A DNA stretch of 64,000 nt. Source: Halomonas sp. M20. GTDB taxonomy: Bacteria > Pseudomonadota > Gammaproteobacteria > Pseudomonadales > Halomonadaceae. Below the pieces are notes generated by a model. The model was not told where the DNA came from and searched no databases. It was given only the letters and a program-made list of their open reading frames with translations. Location of the stretch: the NCBI RefSeq assembly GCF_020622265.1, contig NZ_JACNMQ010000005.1, positions 186,001-250,000 on the forward strand, given 5' to 3'. Of the stretch, positions 48,560 through 57,980 are shown in pieces; within the stretch, counting starts at the first letter, position 1, and the number at the start of each line of letters is the position of its first letter. The position numbers and the translations under genes are program-made.

Positions 48560-49882
48560 ATGGCATTCATCTCCTTTTCCGTCCTCTCGCGCGGTCTCGG
48601 CACCGTCATCGCTTTCGCGGTTTTCAGCACGACGCTTCTCATGCCATCACAGGCCGAGGCGGCCAACCCGCGTTACGCCTCCATCGTTCTGGATGTGGAA
48701 AGTGGCGAAGTGCTGTCCGCCTCCAACGCGGATGCGCCACGCTATCCCGCTTCTCTTACCAAGATGATGACGCTTTATCTCCTGTTCGAAGCGATAGAAG
48801 ACAACACCTTGACGCTGGACGATACCTTCATGGTCTCTTCTCATGCTGCGGCACAGCCGCCTTCCAAGCTATGGGTGCGTCCCGGTGACAAGATCAGTAT
48901 CAAGGAAATAATTCCTGCACTGGTCGTGCGTTCTGCCAACGATGTGGCCGTGGTGGTTGCGGAGGGGCTGGCAGGCAGTGAGCGCGCCTTTGCCGGACAG
49001 ATGACCGACAAGGCGCATGCGCTGGGCATGACCGGAACTATCTTTCGTAATGCTTCGGGCTTGCCGGACGATCTGCAGGTCACCACGGCAAAGGATATGG
49101 CCAAGCTCTCCTTGAGCCTGATGCAGGATTTTCCGCAGTATTATGACTACTTCTCCCAGACCCGTTTTGTCTACAACGGCAAGACTCATACCGGGCACAA
49201 CAATCTGTTGGACAGCTACGCAGGGGCGGATGGATTGAAGACAGGCTACATTCGCGCCTCCGGATTCAACGTCGCCACGTCGGCGGTACGCGATGAGCGG
49301 CGCATCCTTACGGTGGTCATGGGCGGTTTTACTGCCAAGTCACGCGACATTCATACGGCGGATCTGCTCGATCGCGGTTTCGTGCGCGCCGGTCTATTGA
49401 ACCGTCATGATTGGATCGCCAGCGCCGATGTGTTCGACAGCGCCAATGCGATAACACGGCCTGAGACCCGTACAAGTACTGCGAGAAAGCTGGCGGTGGC
49501 GAACACTGTCAATGCGCCTGCTAGGACGTCTGTCGCCAACGGCGCAGGCACCGAGACCGAAAAACAAGCCGTGGACGATCCCATTCAGCGTATGATCGCC
49601 AAGGCCGATGGCAACTCTCTACGCCCGATGGATGCCTGGGCGGTACAGGTTGGTGCATTTCGCGACCCGAACGGCGCCAAGACGTTGGCGAACAAGGCCG
49701 TTAGCCAGCTCGATGCCTCCTTGAACAACTCTCGAGTTGCGGTAACGCCATCCGCTCAAGAGCAGGGTGTATTTCGTGCTCAGCTTGTCGACATGGAAGA
49801 AGGCCAGGCTCGGCGCTCCTGCGCGCAACTCATTCAACAGGGGATGGAGTGCATGGTAGTACGGGCTGATGTGGACGGCTAA
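48560..49882 (+). CDS. D-alanyl-D-alanine carboxypeptidase with SPOR domain
   Basis: 440 residues. Signal peptide to about 35. Peptidase S11 domain with all three motifs: Ser65-Leu-Thr-Lys68, Ser125-Ala-Asn127 and Lys227-Thr-Gly. It trims the terminal D-Ala of peptidoglycan pentapeptides in the periplasm. The PBP5 C-terminal beta domain and membrane anchor are missing; after a linker of about 75 residues there is a SPOR domain (about 355-438; WAVQVGAFRDPNGAKTLANKA), which binds denuded glycan at division septa. This suggests a septal carboxypeptidase. The MITE-like repeat begins within its stop codon. Confidence 0.93.
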   Translation: MAFISFSVLSRGLGTVIAFAVFSTTLLMPSQAEAANPRYASIVLDVESGEVLSASNADAPRYPASLTKMMTLYLLFEAIEDNTLTLDDTFMVSSHAAAQPPSKLWVRPGDKISIKEIIPALVVRSANDVAVVVAEGLAGSERAFAGQMTDKAHALGMTGTIFRNASGLPDDLQVTTAKDMAKLSLSLMQDFPQYYDYFSQTRFVYNGKTHTGHNNLLDSYAGADGLKTGYIRASGFNVATSAVRDERRILTVVMGGFTAKSRDIHTADLLDRGFVRAGLLNRHDWIASADVFDSANAITRPETRTSTARKLAVANTVNAPARTSVANGAGTETEKQAVDDPIQRMIAKADGNSLRPMDAWAVQVGAFRDPNGAKTLANKAVSQLDASLNNSRVAVTPSAQEQGVFRAQLVDMEEGQARRSCAQLIQQGMECMVVRADVDG

Positions 49883-50043
49883 GGGGAAACACTGAATAAA
49901 TGGCTGCGCGCTTCAAGCACTGCGTTACGCGGTGCTGGTGCGCCAGCCCGGTCGGAATCCTCACATATACCCATATGCTGCGGTTCCTGTGCTCCGGGCG
50001 CCTTGTTCTTGATACTGCTCGCCGATTTGCTCAGCGCTTCCCT
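49882..50043. repeat. 162-bp MITE-like repeat with imperfect terminal inverted repeats
   Basis: The left end AGGGGAAACACTGAATAAAT and the reverse complement of the right end, AGGGAAGCGCTGAGCAAAT, match at most positions, and the similarity continues for about 40 bases. The centre contains CATATACCCATATG. It carries no gene. It lies directly after the carboxypeptidase stop and could fold into a long transcript hairpin. A half copy is at 43767-43824. Confidence 0.7.
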
Positions 50044-50103
50044 AAGTAAACACTCGCGCCGGGCTCGTCATGAAGTACGCCAATTCGTGAAGCATAGTCA
50101 ATC

Positions 50104-50133
50104 CACGTCCTTGTCGGTAACGGCAAGGACGTG
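50104..50133. repeat. 10-bp inverted repeat before the PAP2 gene
   Basis: CACGTCCTTG (50104-50113) and CAAGGACGTG (50124-50133) are exact complements with a 10-base loop, 30 bases before the PAP2 start. It may be a leader hairpin or a terminator lacking a T-run. Confidence 0.4.
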
Positions 50134-50163
50134 TCTCGTGCATGCCACAAGGAGAGAAGCCTC

Positions 50164-50919
50164 ATGTACCGCCTGCTGGAAAAAAGCCGCCAATCGAGCC
50201 ACCACCCCTTTACCTTTCTTACCTGGCTGGGGCGTTACGAGTTCTCGATCCTTCTTAGCGCCGTGGTACTGTTCGCGGGTATATGGGGGTTCATCGAACT
50301 CGCGGACACGGTCATGGAAGGCGAGACGCGTTCTCTCGACGAGCGAATCCTGCTGGCCTTTCGCACCCCAGGCGATCTTACCGATCCACTCGGGCCGGGC
50401 TGGATAGAGGAACTTGGGCGTGACTTCACAGCCCTTGGTGGTGTCGGGGTGCTGGTCTTCATCACCTTGATCACCTTCGGCTATCTGCTTCTATCCCGCT
50501 ACTATCGGGCGTCGATGTTTCTGCTGGCATCCGTTGGCGGGGGGCTATTGGCGAGCACACTGCTCAAGCTGCTCTTCGATCGGCCGCGACCGGATCTGGT
50601 ATCTCACGGTTCCATCGTCTATACGGCCAGCTTTCCCAGCGGGCACTCGATGATGGCCGCGGTAACCTACCTGACGTTGGCTGCCTTGCTCATCCGCATC
50701 CAACCCCGGTGGCGTCTAAAGGCCTATTTACTGCTGGCGGCTTTGCTGGTGACCGTACTGGTAGGCATCAGTCGCGTTTACATGGGCGTGCACTGGCCGA
50801 CGGATGTGCTGGCGGGCTGGACTGCCGGGGCGGTGTGGGCGTCATTGTGTTGGCTGGTTGCACGCTGGCTGCAGCAGCGTGGCGCTGTCGAAACGAGCGT
50901 TCAGGGTGACGAGGAGTGA
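50164..50919 (+). CDS. PAP2 family membrane phosphatase
   Basis: 251 residues from ATG 50164, with AAGGAGAG 8 bases upstream; the frame from 50131 would start in the leader hairpin. Six membrane helices. The three PAP2 motifs are complete: KLLFDRPRPD, PSGHS and SRVYMGVHWPTDV. Such enzymes dephosphorylate phosphatidylglycerol phosphate, undecaprenyl pyrophosphate or related lipids on the periplasmic face. The substrate cannot be decided. Monocistronic. Confidence 0.9.
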   Translation: MYRLLEKSRQSSHHPFTFLTWLGRYEFSILLSAVVLFAGIWGFIELADTVMEGETRSLDERILLAFRTPGDLTDPLGPGWIEELGRDFTALGGVGVLVFITLITFGYLLLSRYYRASMFLLASVGGGLLASTLLKLLFDRPRPDLVSHGSIVYTASFPSGHSMMAAVTYLTLAALLIRIQPRWRLKAYLLLAALLVTVLVGISRVYMGVHWPTDVLAGWTAGAVWASLCWLVARWLQQRGAVETSVQGDEE

Positions 50920-50944
50920 CCCCGGGGTGCCTGCAGGATCGGGG

Positions 50945-51643
50945 TCATTCTTCGGGCTGATACTTGTAGCCGACGCCATAGACCGAGCGAATGATCTCGC
51001 GCTCCGGCCAGGCGTCGGCAATCTTGCGGCGCAATTTCTTGATGTGACTGTCGACGGTGCGCTCGGAGACGATGCGATGATCGCGATACATATGATCCAT
51101 CAGCTGTTCCCGGGAGAAGATGCGCCCCGGGGCACTCATCATCACCTTGAGTAGCTGAAATTCGACGGCGGTCAGTTCGATGTCCTTCCCATCCGCCAGA
51201 GCGCGCCAGCCCTCTTCATCCAGTACCAGCTGATTGAGGGCATCGTCCCCAACTGAATCCCGGCTATGAGCCCGTCGTAGCACCGCCTTGACTCGAGCAA
51301 CCACTTCTCGAGGGCTGAAGGGCTTGCAGATATAGTCGTCGGCTCCCAGCTCCAGGCCTAGCAGACGATCGACCTCTTCCACCCGGGCAGTAAGCATTAT
51401 GATCGGCAACTGGGGCCATTGATCATGAATGTGATGACATAAAGTCAACCCATCCGTGCCCGGCAACATGAGGTCGAGAAGTATCAGGGAGGGTAGAGCG
51501 CTGGCGGGACGATCCTGAAGCCAAGGAATGACATCGTCGCCATTCTCGAGCCGATGGGTGGTATAACCACTGGCGGTCAGATAATCGGCGATCAATTGGG
51601 CAATCTTGATCTCATCCTCGATGATCAGAATGGATTCGTTCAT
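50945..51643 (-). CDS. OmpR-family response regulator (BaeR-like)
   Basis: 232 residues. Receiver domain with phospho-acceptor Asp57 (LLDLMLPGTDG), Thr and Lys of the active site (MLTARVEE, DYICKPFSPREVVARVKAVLRR), and a winged-helix DNA-binding domain (about 130-230; LTAVEFQLLKVMM, SHIKKLRRKI, SVYGVGYKY). Works with the kinase encoded just upstream, whose end it overlaps by 4 bases. Resemblance to BaeR (envelope stress) is by similarity of style only. Confidence 0.9.
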   Translation of the reverse strand: MNESILIIEDEIKIAQLIADYLTASGYTTHRLENGDDVIPWLQDRPASALPSLILLDLMLPGTDGLTLCHHIHDQWPQLPIIMLTARVEEVDRLLGLELGADDYICKPFSPREVVARVKAVLRRAHSRDSVGDDALNQLVLDEEGWRALADGKDIELTAVEFQLLKVMMSAPGRIFSREQLMDHMYRDHRIVSERTVDSHIKKLRRKIADAWPEREIIRSVYGVGYKYQPEE

Positions 51644-53121
51644 ATTTTTTTCCCGTATTTAGTCGACGACAGTGCCATCGGCTCTGGTTTGATCGGCATG
51701 GGGCCGACTATCGCGCGCTCGGCCAAGGGTAGCGATAGCGTCCAGCGCACCCCGCCCAAGGGTGAATGTGCTGCCTCCCAGTGGCCATTATGAGCCTTCA
51801 CCAAGGCTGCAGCGATGGAAAGGCCTAATCCAGTTCCACCCCGTTGCCTGCTACGTGACCCATCCACGCGGTAAAGACGTTCGGTCAAACGCGGTAACTC
51901 CGCTGGATCGACGCCCGGGGCGCTATCCTCCCAGATCACCCGAGCCTGATTGTCCACCAATGAAAGACTAACCTTCAAGCGTCCCGGTGCGTCGGTATAG
52001 GCGCGGGTGTTAGTCAACAAATTGTTCCATAGCTGACGCAGACGCTGGGGGTCGCCGGATACGAAGGCTGGGCCGGCTATGTCGATTTCCAGAGCGATTC
52101 CGGCACTCTTGAGCCAGCCTCGCGCTTCTTCCAGTCGTTCCCTGAGAGCGCTGGCAAGATCGATGATGACCAGCTGCACGTCAAGCGCACCGGCATCGCT
52201 TTGTGCCAGCAGCCGAAGATCGCGAATCAACCACTCGAGCTGATTCACCTCCTGAGACAGCGAGTGCAGGCTGTCTTCATTCAAGGGACGAATGCCATCC
52301 TGCAAGGCTTCGATTTCGCCTCTAAGTACCGCCAGGGGGGTGCGCAATTCATGCGCGATATCCGCCACCCAGCGTTGCCGAGCGGCACGATTGGCTTCCA
52401 GTGTCACTGCCAGGCCGTTGAAATCCCGGGCCAGACGTGAGAGTTCGTCATGGCCACGCTCGCTCAAGCGCATGCTGTAATCGCCTCCGCGAAGGCGCCT
52501 GGTAGCCAGGGTCATGCCGCGCATGCGTCGCCCCAGCCACCAGCCAAGACCGCCTGCCAACAACAACGACGCTAGCACGAGAGAGGCGATGATGGCGGCC
52601 AGATTGCGCTGCTGGCGAGACAGGAACAAGCGATCCATATCCGCCATCATCTGATAGGGCGCGCGATAGCCTAGAGTGCCCACGTGCTTCCCTTCATAGG
52701 TGATATGCAACCAGTTGAGCACCACCGGGTCGTCCTTGTCGCCTCGGGGCGACAGGCCGATCACGGGTAGATTGCCTGCATCATGCAAGACAAAATCCCG
52801 GGCATCGCCCAAGGCACCCTCCACGCTCTGAGGGGGCTCGCTATGACCGGGCCAAAGCAATTGCTGCACCAGGTCTTCCCAGGCCTGGGCATCATCTCGC
52901 AGCCACTGCCAGCTTCCGTGCCGGAACCACTGCTCACCGAGGGTGTTGGCCAGTATCTTGGCCCGGTTGATCTGGGTATTTTCCAGATAGTCGATAAAGC
53001 CCTTGTCTAGGCTTCGGGAAACACCCAGGAATGCGAATCCTGAAATCGCCACATTGACGATCAGAATGATGGCAAACAGCTTGACGCCCAAACGAGTAAT
53101 GACTGGGCGATGAGACCCCAT
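51640..53121 (-). CDS. Sensor histidine kinase (BaeS-like)
   Basis: 493 residues from ATG 53121 (GGAGG 7 bases upstream). Membrane helices at about 13-35 and 172-195 frame a periplasmic domain of about 135 residues; HAMP about 197-250; HisKA with phospho-His257 (IAHELRTPLAVL); ATPase domain with an N box (LWNNLLTNTRAYT) and GGTGLGLSIA. It phosphorylates the adjacent regulator. The layout resembles BaeS/CreC-type kinases; the signal is unknown. Confidence 0.9.
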   Translation of the reverse strand: MGSHRPVITRLGVKLFAIILIVNVAISGFAFLGVSRSLDKGFIDYLENTQINRAKILANTLGEQWFRHGSWQWLRDDAQAWEDLVQQLLWPGHSEPPQSVEGALGDARDFVLHDAGNLPVIGLSPRGDKDDPVVLNWLHITYEGKHVGTLGYRAPYQMMADMDRLFLSRQQRNLAAIIASLVLASLLLAGGLGWWLGRRMRGMTLATRRLRGGDYSMRLSERGHDELSRLARDFNGLAVTLEANRAARQRWVADIAHELRTPLAVLRGEIEALQDGIRPLNEDSLHSLSQEVNQLEWLIRDLRLLAQSDAGALDVQLVIIDLASALRERLEEARGWLKSAGIALEIDIAGPAFVSGDPQRLRQLWNNLLTNTRAYTDAPGRLKVSLSLVDNQARVIWEDSAPGVDPAELPRLTERLYRVDGSRSRQRGGTGLGLSIAAALVKAHNGHWEAAHSPLGGVRWTLSLPLAERAIVGPMPIKPEPMALSSTKYGKKI

Positions 53122-53266
53122 CAGGTTACCTCCAAAATAGAATGGCTAAGCGTATCACTGCCAGTCATTGGGCAGGGTGGCCAATTGTGCAAGCAAGACG
53201 CAAGCAGCTCCTGTCCAGACGAAATATCGAAAGTGAGATGCAGGATAGCGGTCAATGGATCACAAG

Positions 53267-53280
53267 TTGATCTTGATCAA
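53267..53280. promoter_or_regulatory. FNR/Anr box
   Basis: TTGAT-CTTG-ATCAA is a perfect match to the FNR/Anr consensus TTGAT-N4-ATCAA. It lies 128 bases before the NIT-domain chemoreceptor. A TATAGA at 53323-53328 would place it near -61, the class I activator position. A further dyad, CACGCTC-AA-GAGCGTG (53294-53309), lies between. Confidence 0.65.
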
Positions 53281-53407
53281 AATAACCTGATAGCACGCTC
53301 AAGAGCGTGGTCAATGCGTCGATATAGAGAATAGATCATGTGAATTGTGTGTACGACGCAACAAAATTTACCTTTCTCAATGACCCTTCCCGACCCTGAG
53401 GCTACTA

Positions 53408-55396
53408 ATGAACCAATTGCTGCACCGAATACCCATGAGCAGGAAGTTCCTGCTCGTACTGGCGTTGCCGTTGCTGGCCATGGCGTATTTCGCTATTACC
53501 GGTATCGTCGAGCGCCAGCAGACGACCAGCACCATGAGTCAGTTGCAGTCACTGACGGCTCTGGCTCAGAAAGCCAGTAATCTGGTGCATGAATTACAGC
53601 AAGAGCGGGGTATGACCGCAGGCTTTTTAGGTAGTGATGGGCAAGAATTTCGCAAGGAACTGGGCCCCAAGCGCCAGGACGCTAACGCTCAGGAACAAGC
53701 CTTTCGTAACTATCTGCTGAGTCTGGAGGAGAGTGTGCTTGATGATGCGCTGAATGCCAGAATCGATAAAATACAAACGCTATTGAAGAATACGGCAACG
53801 ATACGTCAACAGGTCGACTCCCTATCGATTCCTACTGCTAAAGCGATCGGCCATTACACCACGATCAATAACGAGCTGATTGGCCTCGTGAGTGGCTTGA
53901 GTCATGCAACCCGTCAAGCCAGCGTCGCGCGACGCCTCGTTGCCTACAACAGCTTTCTGGAAGTCAAGGAGCGGGCCGGGATCGAGCGCGCCTTGCTAGC
54001 CAATGCGTTTAGTAAAGATGTGTTTAGCCCTGTTCTTTATCAACAACTCCTCACTGTCCTAGGAGAAGAAGGTGCCTTCCTGAAAAGCTTTCATGCTCTG
54101 GCCGGCGACGATGTCCAAGCGCGTTACGATGAACTGCTTTCGGGCCCCGTGGTCGAGCGGGTTTCCAATTTACGAAAGCTGGCAATTGAGCGTGGCCTAC
54201 AGGGTGGTTTTGGCGTCGATCCGCAGCAGTGGTTTGAGTGGCAGACGGACAAGATCGAACTTCTCAAGGATGTCGAAGATGTGATGGGCGAGGAGATACT
54301 GACCGCCACTGCCACCCTGTATCAGCAGGCGCGTAATGCACTAGTGCAATACGTTCTGGTCGCAGCGCTGGCCACAGGGTTGGCGATTTTCCTGGCATTT
54401 GCCATCGTGCGCAGCATCGTCGCACCTCTCAAGCGCGCCTTGCAGGATATTCTCAGTCGTGGTGGTGACCTGACCCAGCGCCTCAATGTGCCGGGTAGCG
54501 ATGAACTGTCGCAGCTCTACCGGGCCTTTAACGAATCCACCGCTACGACCGAACAATTGGTGGCCAACGTCAAGCAGGGTGCGATGTCCGTCAAGGTTGC
54601 CAGTGGCGAAATCGCCATGGGGAATCAGGATCTGGCCCAGCGCACCGAGGAGCAATCCGCCTCCCTGGTAGAAACAGCCGCCAGCATGGAACAGATTACC
54701 GCCACGGTGCATCAGACCGCGGACAATGCGCGCCAGGCGCAAGCCATGTCTCATGAAGTGACCGGGCAAGCCAATGAGGCCAGCAACGTCGCCGGTCAGG
54801 CGCGTCAGGCGATGACGCAGATTCATGAATCGAATAAGCAAGTCACGTCTATCATCAAGGCGATCGACGCTATCGCGTTCCAGACCAACTTGCTGGCATT
54901 GAATGCTTCCGTGGAAGCGGCACGCGCAGGGGAACATGGACGCGGCTTCGCGGTAGTCGCCTCCGAGGTGCGTAACCTGGCCAGCCGTAGTGCGGAAGAA
55001 GCCAACCAGATTCGTCAACTGATCGAGAACAACGTCAACAACATTAACGAAGGCGAGGCGCTGGTCACCAATAGCAGTAATATCCTGGAAACCATCGCTG
55101 GGCAGATGAAGAAGATGGCCGATCTTGTCAGTGACATCACTTCCGCGAGTACCGAGCAATCTTCCGGTATCGAGCAGATCAACCAGGCCATGTCGCAGCT
55201 CGAGGAAGTCACTCAGCAGAACGCCGCCCTAGTGGAAGAGATGGCGGCGGCGAGCAAGTCGCTGGACGAACAGTCCGAGGAAATGGCCGGTGTCATCGAT
55301 CAGTTCAAGGTCAGTACCGATGCGGCCCAGGCAGTGGCGCAGCACGCCCGAAAGTTGCCCGCACCGGCGGGTCGAGAAACCAGCGAAGCTTACTGA
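53408..55396 (+). CDS. Methyl-accepting chemotaxis protein with NIT domain
   Basis: 662 residues; GAGG precedes ATG 53408. Membrane helix about 12-32, then a periplasmic NIT (nitrate- and nitrite-sensing) domain to about 300 with its signature [18 protein letters not shown]; second helix about 308-332; HAMP; signalling domain with the [24 protein letters not shown] tip (positions about 490-515, given in part). NIT domains bind nitrate or nitrite in the NasR family. This implies taxis to nitrogen oxides, which fits the FNR/Anr box upstream. It ends 7 bases from the convergent lysO-like gene. Confidence 0.92.
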   Translation: MNQLLHRIPMSRKFLLVLALPLLAMAYFAITGIVERQQTTSTMSQLQSLTALAQKASNLVHELQQERGMTAGFLGSDGQEFRKELGPKRQDANAQEQAFRNYLLSLEESVLDDALNARIDKIQTLLKNTATIRQQVDSLSIPTAKAIGHYTTINNELIGLVSGLSHATRQASVARRLVAYNSFLEVKERAGIERALLANAFSKDVFSPVLYQQLLTVLGEEGAFLKSFHALAGDDVQARYDELLSGPVVERVSNLRKLAIERGLQGGFGVDPQQWFEWQTDKIELLKDVEDVMGEEILTATATLYQQARNALVQYVLVAALATGLAIFLAFAIVRSIVAPLKRALQDILSRGGDLTQRLNVPGSDELSQLYRAFNESTATTEQLVANVKQGAMSVKVASGEIAMGNQDLAQRTEEQSASLVETAASMEQITATVHQTADNARQAQAMSHEVTGQANEASNVAGQARQAMTQIHESNKQVTSIIKAIDAIAFQTNLLALNASVEAARAGEHGRGFAVVASEVRNLASRSAEEANQIRQLIENNVNNINEGEALVTNSSNILETIAGQMKKMADLVSDITSASTEQSSGIEQINQAMSQLEEVTQQNAALVEEMAAASKSLDEQSEEMAGVIDQFKVSTDAAQAVAQHARKLPAPAGRETSEAY

Positions 55397-55403
55397 CACA
55401 CCC

Positions 55404-56330
55404 TTATAACGAAAGAAGAAACAGGATCAGCGGCGGCGACAACAACGACAAGATGAAGCCGCTGACCACTGCGATGGGCACACAGGCAATACCGCCATGC
55501 TGCTGGATGACCGGCAGGGTGAAATCCATGGAGGTGGCGCCGCCATAGCCGATCGCCAGCGGCGCGGCACGATGAATGACCAGCGGTATCAACAGGAAGG
55601 CCAGCAGCTCCCGGGCCAGATCGTTGAAGAATGCCGCACCTCCCAGAACCGGCCCCAGCTGATCGCCGATCAGAATGCCAGACAAGGAATACCAGCCAAA
55701 CCCGGCGGCCATCGCCAAACCTTCATTCCAACGCAAATCAAGAAGCGGTGCGGCCAGCAATCCGGCTACAAGGGAGCTCCCCGCCACCGTGACAGCGATT
55801 GCCAGGCCATGACGATTGAGCAGGATCTGCCTCAGGCTCATGCCGGAATTGCGTAGCTGACAGCCAATCAGTGCCAGCAAACCATAAAGTACCCATTCCG
55901 CCAGCTGTTCCGACAACGCGGCCACGGACGTCCAGCCCAGGCTGCCGAGTACAATCCCCGCCACAACCCCTAACGCCACCACTCCAGCTAATGCAAGCGA
56001 GCCCGCCATGGCGGCCAACTTGCTGGTCGGGGCATCCTTGACCACCGGGGACGTGCCTGCACGCAGGCGGCTACGCCGAGATAGCCACCCTAAAGCCGCT
56101 AGATTGATAGGCGTGATGATGGCAAACAGTAGAAGTGCCTGGCCACCCATCCGGGTCAGCTGTTCACCTAGATTCTCGAGCCCGGTCAGGCTGATGCCCA
56201 TTAGCCCTAGAATGACATAAACGGAAAGGTTGACTCCGCGATTGATGAGTGCAAGAACGCGCTCATCATTCACTGGTACCAGGTAACCCAGAATCAGGGG
56301 CAGTAGAATCAGCAACAGACCAGCCAGCAT
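55404..56330 (-). CDS. lysO: Lysine exporter LysO family protein
   Basis: 308 residues, about eight to nine membrane helices. DUF340/LysO features: GVNLSVYVILGLMGISL at the start, GFGWYSLSG and the closing YGGATSMDFTLPVIQQHGG, the conserved acidic core of the family. E. coli LysO (YbjE) exports L-lysine and thialysine. Monocistronic here. Confidence 0.88.
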   Translation of the reverse strand: MLAGLLLILLPLILGYLVPVNDERVLALINRGVNLSVYVILGLMGISLTGLENLGEQLTRMGGQALLLFAIITPINLAALGWLSRRSRLRAGTSPVVKDAPTSKLAAMAGSLALAGVVALGVVAGIVLGSLGWTSVAALSEQLAEWVLYGLLALIGCQLRNSGMSLRQILLNRHGLAIAVTVAGSSLVAGLLAAPLLDLRWNEGLAMAAGFGWYSLSGILIGDQLGPVLGGAAFFNDLARELLAFLLIPLVIHRAAPLAIGYGGATSMDFTLPVIQQHGGIACVPIAVVSGFILSLLSPPLILFLLSL

Positions 56331-56431
56331 CGAAATTTTCCAACGGCGAACAGGGCGACCTACTGTAGCGGTTAGTGTAGCGAGGCGTAAGTGAGTTTCG
56401 CTGATATCCCATCAGGAATGCTGATTACAGC

Positions 56432-57124
56432 CTAGGAATTTCCAAGCGTTAGACGGCTCAGGGTGAGATGGCTCTTGCGTTCGCCTTCGCTCTGATATTC
56501 GAAGCTCAACATGAGTCCCGGAACTCCGGTATGAAAACCAAAGATCAGATGGCGATCAGGCTTGTCAGGATCCCAGGCATCGACGGTAATACGAGGAAAA
56601 GTTCCCGCAGGCACGGTTACCTGATCGCTCCCGGCAACACGGTATTTCAGCATCGTCTCTTCGCCCTTATGGTTCAAAAAGCGAAGGCTGCAGGGAGCGA
56701 CCTGATTGTGGGTGCAGCGCGCAGTCGTGGCGTCACGAGAAAGGATGAACAGCGCCGTCTGTCGGTCCGGTAGATCGCTCAATTCGCTGGCATCAAGCTC
56801 ATAGCGGTCACCGAAGCCTAGAAAGCGGTAGCCGCTGGAATAGGATTGGGCATCGACAGTATCTCCTTCAAGGCGAAAGCGGCTGTGCTCATCCCCTCTG
56901 GCCGTGGCAATGGAAGCGCTCATCTCGCTCTGCCATGAGACTCCTTGATCCGATAAGCGATGATGAATGCGCGTATCGGGCCATCCCTTGATGACAAGCG
57001 AATAGGTGGCCTCGAAAGGCGAGAGCACCACATGGGCCTGCGCCGTCTGAACCAGCCCTGTCTGAATAATCGCTGTCAGCAGGATGAGGAGTGCGCGTGC
57101 TTTATGCGTGGTCAATTTCAACAT
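56432..57124 (-). CDS. DUF3108 domain exported protein
   Basis: 230 residues from ATG 57124, with GAGGAG close upstream; the 254-residue frame to 57196 places hydrophilic residues before the signal and was not used. Signal peptide to about 30 (TAQA). The rest is a beta-rich DUF3108 domain: FEATYSLVIKGWPDTRIHHRL, RLEGDTVDAQSYSSGYRFLG, VPAGTFPRITVDAWDPDKPDRHLIFG. A periplasmic or outer-membrane lipid- or polysaccharide-binding beta-barrel of unknown function. Confidence 0.82.
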   Translation of the reverse strand: MLKLTTHKARALLILLTAIIQTGLVQTAQAHVVLSPFEATYSLVIKGWPDTRIHHRLSDQGVSWQSEMSASIATARGDEHSRFRLEGDTVDAQSYSSGYRFLGFGDRYELDASELSDLPDRQTALFILSRDATTARCTHNQVAPCSLRFLNHKGEETMLKYRVAGSDQVTVPAGTFPRITVDAWDPDKPDRHLIFGFHTGVPGLMLSFEYQSEGERKSHLTLSRLTLGNS

Positions 57125-57272
57125 TTTCTCCTCGGCTTCAGTATGCATTGCCATCACGCTAGGACGTGCAGGAACTGACAAACGTTCCCTGTGCACAAGG
57201 AGCTTCGGCCCACTACGCTAGATTGACAAACCACCACTAATTGTCTGTCGTCACGGAAGCAGGAGATTGCTC

Positions 57273-57833
57273 ATGTCCAAGATACTACTGATCGCTGGTG
57301 ACTTCGTCGAAGATTACGAGATCATGGTGCCGTTTCAGGCCCTGCTAGCCATGGGGCATGAGGTGCATGCCGTTTGTCCCGAGAAGCGTGAGGGCGACAG
57401 CATCAAGACCGCCATTCACGACTTCGAGGGCGATCAGACCTATACCGAGAAGCCCGGCCATCACTTCACCCTCAACGCGACCTTCAGTGAAGCGGACCCT
57501 GCCGACTATGACGCCTTGGTTGTGCCGGGCGGTCGGGCCCCGGAATATCTGCGGCTGAACGAACGGGTGCTAGAGCTGGTGCGTCACTTCATGGAATGCG
57601 ACAAGCCGGTGGCGGTAATCTGTCATGGTGCCCAGTTGTTGGCTGCGGCGGTGTCACTTGAAGGCTTGCGGGTGTCCGCCTATCCCGCCTGTGCGCCGGA
57701 GGTCACCTTGGCCGGCGGCGACTTTGCGGATATCGAGGTAGATCAGGCCATTACCTGCGGCAAGCTGGTCAGTGCACCGGCTTGGCCGGCGCACCCTGAA
57801 TGGCTCAGGCAGTTCAATGAGCTGCTAAGCTAG
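57273..57833 (+). CDS. DJ-1/PfpI family protein
   Basis: 186 residues from ATG 57273, preceded by AGGAG. Flavodoxin-like fold with the nucleophile elbow VICHGAQLL (Cys117) and conserved Glu in [13 protein letters not shown]. Family members are deglycases, chaperones or proteases; this type includes the YhbO/PfpI stress proteins. Monocistronic. Confidence 0.9.
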   Translation: MSKILLIAGDFVEDYEIMVPFQALLAMGHEVHAVCPEKREGDSIKTAIHDFEGDQTYTEKPGHHFTLNATFSEADPADYDALVVPGGRAPEYLRLNERVLELVRHFMECDKPVAVICHGAQLLAAAVSLEGLRVSAYPACAPEVTLAGGDFADIEVDQAITCGKLVSAPAWPAHPEWLRQFNELLS

Positions 57834-57980
57834 GAAGACGAAGAGTAGAGAAAAGGCAGCAAAAACAAAACTATTGTCTACTTCGTGGTCGATGCGAACT
57901 CGAGGTAATGGGGGAAGCAACAAAGTATATGGGCTAGGGCTAGTAGTATCTTTTCGTCGGCAGCAGGAGAATAGAACGTC

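Noticed and set aside
50003-50407. 134-residue frame across the repeat and the PAP2 start
   Set aside because: It begins inside the repeat and runs in another frame of the PAP2 gene.
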